Positions 45,684 through 54,985 of a DNA stretch of 64,000 nucleotides are shown here, one piece after another. Where the stretch lies: the NCBI RefSeq assembly GCF_011806525.1, contig NZ_JAAVKI010000003.1, positions 558,001 to 622,000 on the forward strand. Reading direction: 5' to 3'. The position numbers and the translations under genes are program-made. Positions within the stretch are counted from its first letter, which is position 1, and each line of letters opens with the position of its first letter. Source of the stretch: Thalassospira sp. HF15 (lineage in GTDB: Bacteria > Pseudomonadota > Alphaproteobacteria > Rhodospirillales > Thalassospiraceae). The notes beneath the pieces were generated by a model. That model did no database searches. It was not told where the DNA came from and worked only from the letters and a program-made list of their open reading frames with translations.

Positions 45684-46676
45684 TTACCTGTCCGGCCGAC
45701 AATCAATCACGAGCTTGCCGGTTGCTGTACGATCCCGGATGGCGGTCAGGGCGTCCATGGCGTCTTCGAGACCATACACACGCGAGATCATCGGGCGGAT
45801 CGCCCCGGATTTCAGGCGATCAAGCAGTTCTGCCATGCCTTGCTGTGCGATATCGGGGTTCTGTTCGAGATAGGCGCCAAAATAAAAGCCGATTGCCGTG
45901 ACATTCTTGACCAGCAGGATGTTGGCCGGGATTTGCGGCACGGTACCGCTGGCAAAGCCGATCAGAAGGATGCGCGCGCCCGGTGCGACACACCGCAGGC
46001 TCTGATCAAAGACATCGCCCCCGACCGGGTCATAAACAACGTCCGCCCCCTTGGGCTGCCCAAGGGGGGTGGTGATTTCGCGCACGCGATCGCGGATATT
46101 TTCCGATTTGTAGTCGATGACATAATCCGCGCCATGATCGCGCGCGATCTGGCATTTATCAGCGCCGCCAGCCGTTGCAATCACGGTCGCACCCAAAAGC
46201 TTGGCACATTCGACAGCGGTCAGACCGACCCCGCCCGCCGCGCCATGAACCAGAACAATCTCGCCCGGTTTGACATCAGCGCGATATTTCAGGGCGAACC
46301 AGCTTGTGCCATAGGCAATTTGAAAGGCAGCGGCGTTATTGAAATCAACGCCATCAGGCAAGGGGATCACAAGGCTGGCATCGGCAATAACCTGCTCGGC
46401 GTAGCCGCCCCAATCGGGCATCGCCATGACGGCGTCACCGACTTTGATGTGGGTAACGCCATCGCCAACCGCGCGCACGGTACCACTGACCTCAAAGCCG
46501 GGGGAAAAGGGACCGTCGGGGCGTTTTTGATATTTGCCAAGCAGGATCAGGGTATCGGCGAAATTGACCCCGCAGGCAGCGACATCAATCAGAACCTGAC
46601 CCGGTTGCACGGCCAGCTCGGGGGCATCGCGCCATTGCGGTTCTTCGCCAAATGCGGTGCAGATCCACGCCTTCAT
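45684..46676 (-). CDS. NADPH:quinone oxidoreductase family protein
   Basis: A 330-residue medium-chain dehydrogenase/reductase of the zinc-free quinone oxidoreductase type: N-terminal GroES-like domain, cofactor motif GAAGGVGLTAVECAKLLGA (about residues 146-164), and KGADVVYDPVGGDVFDQSL. No zinc ligands are seen. It may reduce quinones or enones with NADPH. The ATG at 46676 has AGGAAA upstream. Confidence 0.92.
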   Translation of the reverse strand: MKAWICTAFGEEPQWRDAPELAVQPGQVLIDVAACGVNFADTLILLGKYQKRPDGPFSPGFEVSGTVRAVGDGVTHIKVGDAVMAMPDWGGYAEQVIADASLVIPLPDGVDFNNAAAFQIAYGTSWFALKYRADVKPGEIVLVHGAAGGVGLTAVECAKLLGATVIATAGGADKCQIARDHGADYVIDYKSENIRDRVREITTPLGQPKGADVVYDPVGGDVFDQSLRCVAPGARILLIGFASGTVPQIPANILLVKNVTAIGFYFGAYLEQNPDIAQQGMAELLDRLKSGAIRPMISRVYGLEDAMDALTAIRDRTATGKLVIDCRPDR

Positions 46677-46801
46677 CCCAGTTTTCCTGCCTGTTGCCAT
46701 CATGATTGCAGGCAGTCTGCTGTGTGCATCAGCCGGAAACAAGGCGACAATGGGCTAAACCCGCCGTTCGCAGACAGCCCAAGGAAACAGGTGAAGGAAG
46801 A

Positions 46802-47107
46802 TCAGAAAATACGCTGACGCTTGCGCTTGCGAGTCAGCAAAAGAAGGATTGCGGCTGGCACAAACAACACGACAAGAGCCGGGGCAAGCAAGACCGGCAC
46901 AAAGATGGTGTCCCAAGCCCAGACGGAAATGTAGCGCTGAATGACGGACTGCAACAGGTTCAGGCTGCCGGTATCAAGGCGATACCAGAGCTCCCCGGCG
47001 GCGACCAGTCGAAAACTGCCTGTCTGAAGCGCGGTGATGGAATCATCGACCAGCACGGCGATGCTGGCAAAAAGCAGCAACCATCCCAACGCCCGGAAAA
47101 ACCACAT
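46802..47107 (-). CDS. Small two-segment membrane protein
   Basis: A 101-residue protein with two membrane segments (about residues 5-22 and 67-90) and a basic C-terminus (RKRKRQR) that is probably cytoplasmic. The segment between (about 25-62) is soluble. ATG 47107 has GGAGAG upstream. I do not recognise the family. Confidence 0.7.
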   Translation of the reverse strand: MWFFRALGWLLLFASIAVLVDDSITALQTGSFRLVAAGELWYRLDTGSLNLLQSVIQRYISVWAWDTIFVPVLLAPALVVLFVPAAILLLLTRKRKRQRIF

Positions 47108-47456
47108 TATTCTCTCCAAGCGACCATTCAGGGCCGGTACATTAGAAAAACAAAAACGACCCTAAGGGTTTGCACAAACCGGGTAAAGAACTGCATTTGT
47201 ATAGCAAGATATTACCCAAGAGATTCAAACGCCTGACACCAAACTCTAATGACCAGACATCAACAAGAGGTAAAGATGACGACAAGCTTCGTTTTTCCAA
47301 GGACTTACAACGAATAAATGCCCGAATAACCGCAAGTATCAGAGCCCTGACAAGATGATTTCAGCAAAGTGAAAAAAGAGGCTGATTGGGCCTTGTCAAG
47401 CGCGGGCGTCTCGGCTAATGTCCGCCCGCTTTCGCGATATATCAAAGATCGCATGT
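47108..47456. other. Region upstream of the tRNA-Ser gene
   Basis: No convincing gene. A 12-codon frame at 47275-47313 has a good ribosome site (GAGGTAAAG) but encodes nothing recognisable. A promoter for the tRNA is likely: TTGTCA (47393-47398), 17 bases, TAATGT (47416-47421), overlapping a GCGGGCG / CGCCCGC inverted repeat. Confidence 0.4.
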
Positions 47457-47546
47457 GGAGAGGTGGCCGAGTGGTTTAAGGCGCACGCCTGGAAAGCGTG
47501 TTGGGGTGTAAGCCCCTCAGGGGTTCGAATCCCCTCCTCTCTGCCA
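47457..47546 (+). tRNA. tRNA-Ser (GGA anticodon)
   Basis: A 90-base tRNA with an encoded CCA end. Acceptor GGAGAGG pairs with CCTCTCT (one G-U), the anticodon stem-loop CACGCCTGGAAAGCGTG carries GGA, there is a long serine-type variable arm (TTGGGGTGTAAGCCCCTC) and the T arm has GGTTCGAATCC. Confidence 0.96.
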
Positions 47547-47695
47547 CTGACTGCAAAAGCATTTTTCCAAGCCATACAAACCAGATCGACCGGCGCATAT
47601 ACATGTGCTGGATGTTGGTTTTGCATGCCTTTGGTGCGGCTCCTGACAACAAGCTGTCAGGGAGGATTGGTCATGATGTGCTTTTGCAAGGAAGC

Positions 47696-47881
47696 ATGAT
47701 GATCAAATACCTTTATCCTGACGGCAGCCATTGTTACCGCGCCCTGCATACAGCGCACGCGGTCTTTCGCGATGGAGATGGCAAACTGATTGCCCGCGCC
47801 GAAAAGGCGGACGGATCAGGCATGTATGAGTTTGAAATCGCGGGCTTTGAACTGTTAAGCCCCGGGATCGTTTATGACTGA
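47696..47881 (+). CDS. Small hypothetical protein (61 residues)
   Basis: A 61-residue protein with AAGGA just before its ATG pair (47696/47699). It has a single small beta-rich body (YRALHTAHAVFRDGDGKLIA, MYEFEIAGFEL). I do not recognise it. It lies directly after the tRNA and is convergent with the MarR gene, only one base between their stops. Confidence 0.6.
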   Translation: MMIKYLYPDGSHCYRALHTAHAVFRDGDGKLIARAEKADGSGMYEFEIAGFELLSPGIVYD

Positions 47882-47882
47882 T

Positions 47883-48389
47883 CTAGCTGTCTGTTGAATT
47901 CCCGGCTGAATTCATCGCTGCCAGCCATTTGCGCAACAGACTATCAAGCTGTTCGCGCTCTTGCTCGCTCAGTACTTCCATCATCTGATGCTGGTTGGCG
48001 ACGTGCTCGGTGACGGCAGCATCAATCAGCTCAAACCCCTTGTCCGTCAGGGCGATCACAAAACCGCGCCCATCTTCGGGGTTGCGCTTGCGGGTGATCA
48101 GCCCGGCTTTTTCAAGCTTATCAAGCCGGTTGGTCATGGTGCCCGACGTCACCATCGTCCAGTCGATGAGTTCCGAGGGGCTCAGCGCATAGGGCGGGCC
48201 CGACCGGCGAAGCGTTGCCAGAACATCAAAACTTGCCGGCGACAGATCGTATTTTTTGAAAACACGTTCATGGGCGGCACTTAACTGATTGCGCAATCGC
48301 CCCACCCGCCCGATGACGCCCATTTGCGCGACATCAAGGTCGGGTCTTTCGCGGCGCCACTGCGCAAGAATGCGATCAACTTTATCCAT
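47883..48389 (-). CDS. MarR-family transcriptional regulator
   Basis: A 168-residue MarR protein: helix-turn-helix LSPSELIDWTMVTSGTMTNRLDKL and wing ITRKRNPEDGRGFVIALTD (positions about 75-120). It is divergent from an EamA transporter gene with two identical 16-base palindromes in the shared promoter region, so it probably represses both. Usual family length. Confidence 0.94.
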   Translation of the reverse strand: MDKVDRILAQWRRERPDLDVAQMGVIGRVGRLRNQLSAAHERVFKKYDLSPASFDVLATLRRSGPPYALSPSELIDWTMVTSGTMTNRLDKLEKAGLITRKRNPEDGRGFVIALTDKGFELIDAAVTEHVANQHQMMEVLSEQEREQLDSLLRKWLAAMNSAGNSTDS

Positions 48390-48413
48390 AGATCGAATTC
48401 ATCCCAGAATTTT

Positions 48414-48455
48414 ATCTTGACGTCAAGATTTCTGAATGTATCTTGACGTCAAGAT
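48414..48455. promoter_or_regulatory. Twin MarR operators
   Basis: Two identical palindromes ATCTTGACGTCAAGAT at 48414-48429 and 48440-48455, centres 26 bases apart, between the divergent MarR and EamA starts. Such paired sites are a textbook arrangement for MarR-type repression of both genes. Confidence 0.8.
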
Positions 48456-48471
48456 AAATGGAGTTACCCCC

Positions 48472-49359
48472 ATGAACCGAACAACTGATTTATGCCTGAC
48501 GGCCCTTGCCCCGATCATCTGGGGCAGCAGCTATATCGTCACCACGGAAATGTTGCCCGATGGCTTCCCGTTGACCGCGGCCCTTTTGCGCGCCCTGCCC
48601 GCCGGTTTGATCCTGCTGCTTGTCGTGCGGCAATTGCCGCCTGCTGGATGGCGCGGCCGGGTATTCATTCTGGGCGCACTGAACTTCGCCGTGTTCTGGT
48701 CGATGCTTTTCGTTGCGGCCTATCGCCTGCCCGGCGGGGTGGCGGCAACGCTTGGCGCGATCCAGCCGTTGCTTGTGCTGTTTCTGGCCCGCATCGCACT
48801 GGGATCAGGCATCACCCTTCTGGGTATTTTTGCCGCCATTTCCGGATTGATCGGGGTGGCGATGCTGGTCCTTGGCCCGACAAGCAACCTTGATCCGATT
48901 GGCATTGCCGTCGCCCTTGCCGGCGCGGCATCGATGGCAGCGGGTACGGTGATGACGCGCAAATGGCAACCGCCCGTCTCGCCGCTGACCTTTACCGCCT
49001 GGCAATTAACCGCGGGCGGGATCCTTTTGATCCCGGTTGCGCTGATCCTTGAGCCCGGTTTTCCCGTTCCGACGCTGACCAATCTGGCTGGGCTGGTCTG
49101 GCTGGGTCTGATCGGGGCGGCACTGACCTATTACCTGTGGTTCCGGGGCATTGCGCGCCTGGGCCCGACGACGGTGACAAGCTTTGGTTTTTTAAGCCCG
49201 ACCAGTGCGGTGATCCTCGGCTGGGTCATTCTGGGCGAGGCACTCAGTCCGATTCAGATAACCGGGGTCGCGGTCGTTCTGATCAGCATCTGGCTGGGTC
49301 AGCGGGCCGCACGCCCGGCACCGGCGCCAATAACCATCCCTGCCCCGCGCACCACCTAA
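48472..49359 (+). CDS. EamA/DMT-family transporter
   Basis: A 295-residue ten-segment EamA protein (APIIWGSSYIVTTEMLP at the N-terminus; YLWFRGIARLGPTTVTSFGF). It has a hydrophobic C-terminus ending in an Ala/Pro tail. The ATG at 48472 has GGAG nine bases upstream. Probably an exporter under control of the divergent MarR; the substrate is unknown. Confidence 0.92.
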   Translation: MNRTTDLCLTALAPIIWGSSYIVTTEMLPDGFPLTAALLRALPAGLILLLVVRQLPPAGWRGRVFILGALNFAVFWSMLFVAAYRLPGGVAATLGAIQPLLVLFLARIALGSGITLLGIFAAISGLIGVAMLVLGPTSNLDPIGIAVALAGAASMAAGTVMTRKWQPPVSPLTFTAWQLTAGGILLIPVALILEPGFPVPTLTNLAGLVWLGLIGAALTYYLWFRGIARLGPTTVTSFGFLSPTSAVILGWVILGEALSPIQITGVAVVLISIWLGQRAARPAPAPITIPAPRTT

Positions 49360-49394
49360 AAATCAAACGCCCACATTTATAAAGGAAACGTCTG

Positions 49395-50057
49395 ATGAAA
49401 ATTGTTCTCTTTGGCGCCACTGGTGATGTTGGCAACGCAACCCTGCAAGAAGCCGTAAAGCGCGGCCACACCATCACAGCGATTGCGCGCAACATCCATA
49501 AATTGTCGGATTTACCCGAAGGTGTTGCACGCGAAAGCCTTGATGTGCTGGCCAACCCGGACCGTGTTGCTGAGCTGATGGCAAGCCATGACGTTGTAAT
49601 CAGCGCACTGCGCCCAATCAGCGGATCAGAAGACTTTCTGGTCGAAATGAGCCAGGTTTTGCTCGATGCTGCGCGCAAAACCGGCGCCCCGATTTATCTG
49701 ACCGGTGGGGCTGCGACCCTGAAACTGGCCGATGACAGCGGGCATACAGTCCTGAGCGCGCCGGACTTCCTGCCAGATAGCGTGCGCCCGATTGCAGAGG
49801 CCTGTGCAGATCAGGATGCGTTACTTGATCAGTATGACGACGTTCAATGGACCTGCCTGCGCCCGCCCGCAATGCTGATTGATGGCCCACTGACAGGCCT
49901 GTATGTCCGTGGCACCGATACACTGGTTCCTGATCATGACGGAGTGGCACGCATTTCCTACGCCGATTTCGGCTATGCCATGGTCGATCTGATCGAGGGT
50001 GGCAATGGCGGGCAGCAACGCCTGACGGTGGGCTATCAGAACCGGGCGGCGGCCTGA
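49395..50057 (+). CDS. NAD(P)-binding oxidoreductase, NmrA/atypical SDR-like
   Basis: A 220-residue Rossmann protein beginning KIVLFGATGDVGNATLQEAV (glycine-rich NAD(P) motif GATGDVG) with RHTITAIARN following. It lacks the classic SDR catalytic YxxxK, as in NmrA-like proteins that reduce or bind NADP. It lies 35 bases after the EamA gene in the same direction, likely co-transcribed, and is followed by a terminator. Confidence 0.85.
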   Translation: MKIVLFGATGDVGNATLQEAVKRGHTITAIARNIHKLSDLPEGVARESLDVLANPDRVAELMASHDVVISALRPISGSEDFLVEMSQVLLDAARKTGAPIYLTGGAATLKLADDSGHTVLSAPDFLPDSVRPIAEACADQDALLDQYDDVQWTCLRPPAMLIDGPLTGLYVRGTDTLVPDHDGVARISYADFGYAMVDLIEGGNGGQQRLTVGYQNRAAA

Positions 50058-50088
50058 GGCAGGACTCGCGCCTTATATAAAGAACAGA

Positions 50089-50119
50089 AAAACGGGCGGC
50101 TAATAGAGCCGCCCGTTTT
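50089..50119. terminator. Bidirectional rho-independent terminator
   Basis: A 13-base stem AAAACGGGCGGCT / AGCCGCCCGTTTT with a 5-base loop, T-rich on the plus side and A-rich before the stem. It separates two convergent genes. Confidence 0.88.
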
Positions 50120-50136
50120 GCATTGTCAGATGGCGC

Positions 50137-50910
50137 TTATGAAGAGGCCTTTATCCGGGCAAAGACTTCATCGAGGGCAGTATGGATTGCATCGGTGCCC
50201 TTTTCGCGGATGAAGGTTTGCGCGACCTGTTCATTGAGCCCGCCTGCGGTGATGTGGCCTTCGTAAAGATCCGCAAAGCTTTGATCAGGGGATTTGTCGG
50301 TGTTTTCCGCAAGGCCCGAAAACAGGGCGGCAAGATATCGCCTTGAGTCACCGTAATCAGAGCCATGTTTGACCATCCACTGGGCTGCACTTTCAAGCAC
50401 GGTGAAATAGGTCGCCATCAGGGCACTGCCGGTGGCATAGCCATCAAAGGCATAAATGGTTTCAGCCGCCACGGCGCCACCGAGTTTTTCAAACAATGCC
50501 ATCACATCGGGCGAGCCGGGATAGACCGCGGTGACACAGGCATGATGTTCGACCGGTGGCAGGGGAATGGCGCGATCACATTGGGCATTGGTGCCAAGCC
50601 AAACTTTGAGATCGGCAATCGGAATGGTGGCGATCAGACTGACAATCTGTTTGTCATCGGGCACGCGCAAGTCGGAAAGAACATCACCGGCAATCTGCGG
50701 CAAGACAGCGAGAAAGATCATGTCGGATTGATCAATGATCGCCTGATTGTCATCTTCGACCCGCACGCGGTCAAAATCGGCGGCGAGTTTTTCCGAAACA
50801 TGCGTGCTTCGGCGCGAGACGATGATTTCATCGACCTGATAGTCTGATGTCAAAAGACCACGAATGACCGCATCACTGATCGCGCCGGTTCCGATAAAGC
50901 CAAGTTTCAT
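50137..50910 (-). CDS. Pyrroline-5-carboxylate reductase family protein (divergent)
   Basis: A 257-residue Rossmann reductase starting with LGFIGTGAISDAVIRGLL. The fold and AVLPQIAGDVL pattern fit the ProC family, but the usual C-terminal SGSGPAY block reads DGYATGSALMAT, so substrate may differ from true P5C reductase. Its start overlaps the ThpR stop by four bases. Confidence 0.75.
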   Translation of the reverse strand: MKLGFIGTGAISDAVIRGLLTSDYQVDEIIVSRRSTHVSEKLAADFDRVRVEDDNQAIIDQSDMIFLAVLPQIAGDVLSDLRVPDDKQIVSLIATIPIADLKVWLGTNAQCDRAIPLPPVEHHACVTAVYPGSPDVMALFEKLGGAVAAETIYAFDGYATGSALMATYFTVLESAAQWMVKHGSDYGDSRRYLAALFSGLAENTDKSPDQSFADLYEGHITAGGLNEQVAQTFIREKGTDAIHTALDEVFARIKASS

Positions 50911-51503
50911 TGAAAATCCTCTGTGACAAAGGCGTCGGACAGGTCAGGCTCCTTGATCGGGCCATCCTTGCCATCATAGGCGGCAATGACGCGAAATTCA
51001 GGGCCATCCACCGTTGAATGGCTTTCATAAAGACAAAAACGATCGACGGTGAATACCCGTGAGGACACATCGCCATAATCGACAATCGCCTGTTCGATGG
51101 AGGCGCGCGCCGCATCCCGGTTGCGGCCCAGCGTGATGTGCGGGGTAAATTTGCGCATATCCATATCGGGGCACTCATCAAGGGCGACAAGTGCGTTTTC
51201 CACCCGATTGGCGAGCCGGCGCAAGGCCGGTTGATCCTTTACCCCGGCCCAGAAAATGCGGACCTTGCGGTTTGAGGCAAACATATCCAGGCCAGACACC
51301 TGCAGATCAAACGGTTCAAACGCCACTTGTGACAGGGCCTGATCAATCTCGCCCGCAAGGCCGGGATCAACATTGCCGATGAATTTCAACGTGATGTGCA
51401 TGTTTTCCGGGGTCTGGGCATCCAGCCCCTTGATCGCGCGCCCCAGCGGATAGAGGTCAACCGCAATATCGTGGGGAATTTCCACACCAACAAACAAACG
51501 CAT
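50907..51503 (-). CDS. thpR: RNA 2',3'-cyclic phosphodiesterase (ThpR/LigT)
   Basis: A 198-residue 2H phosphoesterase with both catalytic HxT motifs (ENMHITLKFIG and TPHITLGRN). It opens 2',3'-cyclic phosphates of RNA ends. ATG 51503 gives a full domain beginning MRLFVGVEIP. It is coupled to the downstream ProC-like gene by ATGA. Confidence 0.95.
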   Translation of the reverse strand: MRLFVGVEIPHDIAVDLYPLGRAIKGLDAQTPENMHITLKFIGNVDPGLAGEIDQALSQVAFEPFDLQVSGLDMFASNRKVRIFWAGVKDQPALRRLANRVENALVALDECPDMDMRKFTPHITLGRNRDAARASIEQAIVDYGDVSSRVFTVDRFCLYESHSTVDGPEFRVIAAYDGKDGPIKEPDLSDAFVTEDFQ

Positions 51504-51558
51504 TTCTTCAATCCAATTCAAGTCCGGGGTGGCTTTACAGTTCAACCCGTTGTGGAAA

Positions 51559-52425
51559 TTATCCGGTCGAGCGTTCTGGCAGCGGCAAAGCATCATCTTC
51601 GCCATCCATCTGCGGGAAATTGCCAGATGCCCAGTCGGATTTGGCCTTTTCAATCCGGTCCCTGCTGCTGGAAACGAAGTTCCACCACAAATACCGGCGT
51701 CCGACGGGCAAACCGCCCAGCAACATCACCCGACAATCGGTCTTGGCGATAATGTCGGGGATTTCATCGGGTGCTATGTAAACAAGACTGTGTTGTTCAT
51801 GGCTTTCGCCATCAATCAGAAGCGTGCCGGAAACGATATAGACAGCACCTTCCTGATTTTCGCCGGGCAGCAAAAGCTGCGCGCCTTCGTCCATGGCGAC
51901 ATCAAGGTAATAGAGCTTTGATTTGACCGGCACGGGGGCGGTTTTGCCAAAGGCCTCGCCCGCGATCAGGCGCATATGCAGCCCGGCATCCTCAATGATC
52001 GGCAGGTCATCCCTGGAGACATGATAAAAGGCGGGATCGGTTTCCTCGGCATCCTCGGGCAAGGCTACCCACAGCTGCAAGCCATGCAGGGCGTGAACGG
52101 AATTACGCACCATTTCGGTTTCGCGTTCGGAATGGGTGATGCCGCGTCCGGCATGCATCCAGTTGAGATCACCCGGGGTGATTTCAATATCGCTGCCCAG
52201 ACTGTCGCGATGCAGGATCGTTCCCGTAAACAGATAGGTCACGGTCGCAAGGCCAATATGAGGATGCGGGGGCACATCAATGCCCTGTCCTGGCTCGAAC
52301 GTTACCGGGCCCATGTGATCAAAGAAAACGAACGGGCCGACAGAGCGCACCTCGCGATGGGGTAAAACGCGGCGAACGGATATATCCCCGAGATCGGCTT
52401 CCTTGCCAACTATCGTCTTAACCAT
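51559..52425 (-). CDS. Pirin-family protein
   Basis: A 288-residue bicupin of the pirin family: PPHPHIGLATVTYLF and WMHAGRGITHSERE carry the metal-ligand histidines of the N-terminal cupin. Pirins are metal-binding regulators or quercetin dioxygenases. ATG 52425 has GGAGG upstream; longer frames run through Pro/Arg-rich non-family sequence. Confidence 0.93.
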   Translation of the reverse strand: MVKTIVGKEADLGDISVRRVLPHREVRSVGPFVFFDHMGPVTFEPGQGIDVPPHPHIGLATVTYLFTGTILHRDSLGSDIEITPGDLNWMHAGRGITHSERETEMVRNSVHALHGLQLWVALPEDAEETDPAFYHVSRDDLPIIEDAGLHMRLIAGEAFGKTAPVPVKSKLYYLDVAMDEGAQLLLPGENQEGAVYIVSGTLLIDGESHEQHSLVYIAPDEIPDIIAKTDCRVMLLGGLPVGRRYLWWNFVSSSRDRIEKAKSDWASGNFPQMDGEDDALPLPERSTG

Positions 52426-52450
52426 GCGTCGCCTCCGTCCAGGTGGTGGG

Positions 52451-52478
52451 GAATGCGGCGGGTTTGACCGCCGCATTC
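52451..52478. repeat. Strong hairpin between pirin and aldo-keto reductase genes
   Basis: A perfect 11-base stem GAATGCGGCGG / CCGCCGCATTC with a 6-base loop and no T-run. It lies just before the pirin start and after the aldo-keto reductase stop; it could weaken read-through but is not a standard terminator. Confidence 0.6.
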
Positions 52479-52542
52479 ACGAAGCTGTTCGTCAGAGTCT
52501 GAGATCAAAATCTGACGATCCTGTGACCGTATGGCAAACGCC

Positions 52543-53583
52543 TTATGGGCACGGATAGGTATAGATCTGGTGGATTTTCTCGATCTCTTCGAGAACGGTA
52601 TCCGACAGCGTGATGTTGGCCGAACCGATATTGGATTTCAGCTGTTCCATGCTGGTCGCACCAATGATGTTGGACGTCAGGAACGGACGTGAATTGACAT
52701 AGGCCAGCGCCATCTGGGCCGGATCAAGACCATTGTCCTTGGCAAGCTTGACGTAAGCTTCGGTCGCCTTGACACCATTTTCGGTCAGATAACGGCCAAA
52801 ATATTGCGGCCAGATCGACGAACGCGCGCCTTCCGGACGCGCCCCACCCAGATATTTGCCCGAAAGCGCCCCGCCACCCAGCGGCGAATAGGCCAGAAGA
52901 CCGGCATCTTCGCGGATCGAGCATTCGGCAAGACCGACTTCATACTGACGGGTCAGAAGGCTATAGGGGTTCTGAACCGAGACAACGCGCGGCCAGCCGT
53001 TCTTTTCGGACAGCTCCAGGAACTTCATCAGGCCCCACGGGCTTTCATTCGACAGACCGATATGGCGGACCTTGCCGGCCTTGACCAGTTCATCAAGGGC
53101 ACCAAGGGTTTCTTCGATCGGTGTGAATTGCTCGTCAGCGTCGTGGGTATAGCCAAGTTTGGAGAAGAAGTTGGAATTCCGATCCGGCCAGTGCAGCTGA
53201 TACAGATCGACATAATCGGTCTTGAGGCGGGTCAGTGACGCGTCGATGGCTTCAAAGATCTGGTCACGGGTCAGACGCGGGCCACCACGGACATACGGGA
53301 AACGATCCGCCGGGCCGACAACCTTGGTGGCAAGGACCAGATCATCACGACGCCCGCGTTTTTCAAGCCAGTTGCCGATGATGGTTTCGGTGGCGGTGAA
53401 GGTTTCCTCCATCGCCGGGACCGGATACATTTCGGCGGTATCGATGAAATTGACTTCGTTGGCAGTGGCGTAATCAAGCTGTTCGAACGCTTCGTCCTGT
53501 GTGTTCTGCTGGCCCCAGGTCATGGTGCCGAGACAAATTACGCTGACATCGATGTCAGTACGCCCCAATCGACGATATTCCAT
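52543..53583 (-). CDS. Aldo-keto reductase (Tas/YajO-like)
   Basis: A 346-residue AKR with the barrel motifs: the Asp in NFIDTAEMYPVP, catalytic Lys in LVLATKVVGP, and His in LYQLHWPDR; the Tyr is the Y of EMYP. NADP-dependent reductase of unknown carbonyl substrate. Start MEYRRLGRTDIDVSVICLG is typical. Confidence 0.94.
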   Translation of the reverse strand: MEYRRLGRTDIDVSVICLGTMTWGQQNTQDEAFEQLDYATANEVNFIDTAEMYPVPAMEETFTATETIIGNWLEKRGRRDDLVLATKVVGPADRFPYVRGGPRLTRDQIFEAIDASLTRLKTDYVDLYQLHWPDRNSNFFSKLGYTHDADEQFTPIEETLGALDELVKAGKVRHIGLSNESPWGLMKFLELSEKNGWPRVVSVQNPYSLLTRQYEVGLAECSIREDAGLLAYSPLGGGALSGKYLGGARPEGARSSIWPQYFGRYLTENGVKATEAYVKLAKDNGLDPAQMALAYVNSRPFLTSNIIGATSMEQLKSNIGSANITLSDTVLEEIEKIHQIYTYPCP

Positions 53584-53721
53584 ATGAAATTCCCCTGTTT
53601 TGCGCCGCCCGACGCACTGGATCGGTGCGACACATGATTTTGCAATGGATTGAATATATCCGCTTGTCCGCGCGATGAAACCGTTCGGGGGAAATTTCTT
53701 GTGATCGGGTTTTACGCAGCG

Positions 53722-54840
53722 TCAGATAAACAGGGTCAGAACCCCGGTATAACCGTAGAAGCGGTCATTGCAGATTTCGCCATTGCCGTAGAAGCCGGTC
53801 AGCGGCAAATCACCCAGTTCATCACGGATGATCATCATTTCACGGCTTTCGGTGCCAAACAGATGCGGGCCACGGGCGACACAACTGCAATAAAGGGCGC
53901 CGCGCGGTTTGCCCGGGAGGCGTTTTTGCAAATCGGCCAGCATGCGGCGCAGATCCTGTTCGGCCGCCGCCCCGTCACGGCGGACAAAACGGATGGCATC
54001 GCCCGCCTGCACATCGCCGCTGATCGCGATCATGTGGTTATTGGGATCAATCCCCATCAGATTGCGCACGACAAAATCACCGGTATCGGAGCCCGGCACC
54101 ATCAGGGCCGCATGATAACGACCCGATGCCATGGATTGTTCACCGCCATCTGCTTCGAGTTCTTCCTTAAGCACATCAAGGGCGGGGCGATCATCAAGGG
54201 TGGAGACAATACCTTCGCGGCCTTCGGTGACGCGATGCACCGGACCGACCGGCGTGCAGGCCTGACTGATGCCGACCTGAACGCTGGTTTTGCCATCAAA
54301 CAAAACGCCTGACAGCCCGCCATCAACAACGCGATCGGCAATCTGTGGCGCGCCGCGTTCGCCCGATGCGATCCCGCCCACAAGATAGGTCGAGCCCAGA
54401 CGCGCAAGTTCTGCCAGTTGCCCAAGGCTGTCAGGCGCCCCGGGATCACCATGGACAAGTCCAAAGATCGGCTGCAGACGGTCAATTGCCTTTTGCAGTT
54501 CTGGCGTATCGAGATCGGCTTCGGTTTTGAGCGGTTCAAAGATATGAAAATCGTCACTGGCAAAGGGTGCCACCATGACAGACGCCGCCGGCACCCCGAA
54601 ATAGGCCCGGCCCGATCCGCACACCCCAACGCCAGAGGTTCCGATCCAGTGTTCAATCGACAAACGCGAGCGCAGGAAGGTCAGGATACTGCCAAGATCC
54701 GCAGCGAGTGGTTCGGAGACATACAAAAAAGCCAGTGCCTGACTTGGCAGTGGCTCTTTTTCCAGAAGTTCGGCAAGCTCGGATGCGACCGAGGCCCAGT
54801 TTTCACCGCTGGCATGTGCCGCCCGAAATTCCGCCGTCAT
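53722..54840 (-). CDS. FIST signal transduction protein
   Basis: A 372-residue protein with the FIST N domain (about residues 30-220; FLYVSEPLAADLGSIL, GVGVCGSGRAYFG) and FIST C domain (about 225-360; GFYGNGEICNDRFYGYTGVL at the end). FIST domains are thought to sense small ligands such as amino acids, often linked to histidine kinases or chemotaxis; none is adjacent. ATG 54840 with GGGAGA upstream is preferred over 54855. Confidence 0.92.
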   Translation of the reverse strand: MTAEFRAAHASGENWASVASELAELLEKEPLPSQALAFLYVSEPLAADLGSILTFLRSRLSIEHWIGTSGVGVCGSGRAYFGVPAASVMVAPFASDDFHIFEPLKTEADLDTPELQKAIDRLQPIFGLVHGDPGAPDSLGQLAELARLGSTYLVGGIASGERGAPQIADRVVDGGLSGVLFDGKTSVQVGISQACTPVGPVHRVTEGREGIVSTLDDRPALDVLKEELEADGGEQSMASGRYHAALMVPGSDTGDFVVRNLMGIDPNNHMIAISGDVQAGDAIRFVRRDGAAAEQDLRRMLADLQKRLPGKPRGALYCSCVARGPHLFGTESREMMIIRDELGDLPLTGFYGNGEICNDRFYGYTGVLTLFI

Positions 54841-54985
54841 GCTGTCTCCCGTCATTGTCTGGCCAAGGTGCCCGGGTCTTGAGCCCGGTCGATAACCAGA
54901 AATCCACTTTCATACATCTAAGCATTGCGCCAACCCTTCCACAAGGGCTTGAGCGGCGGTTTGTCCACAAACGCAAAACGGCGGA

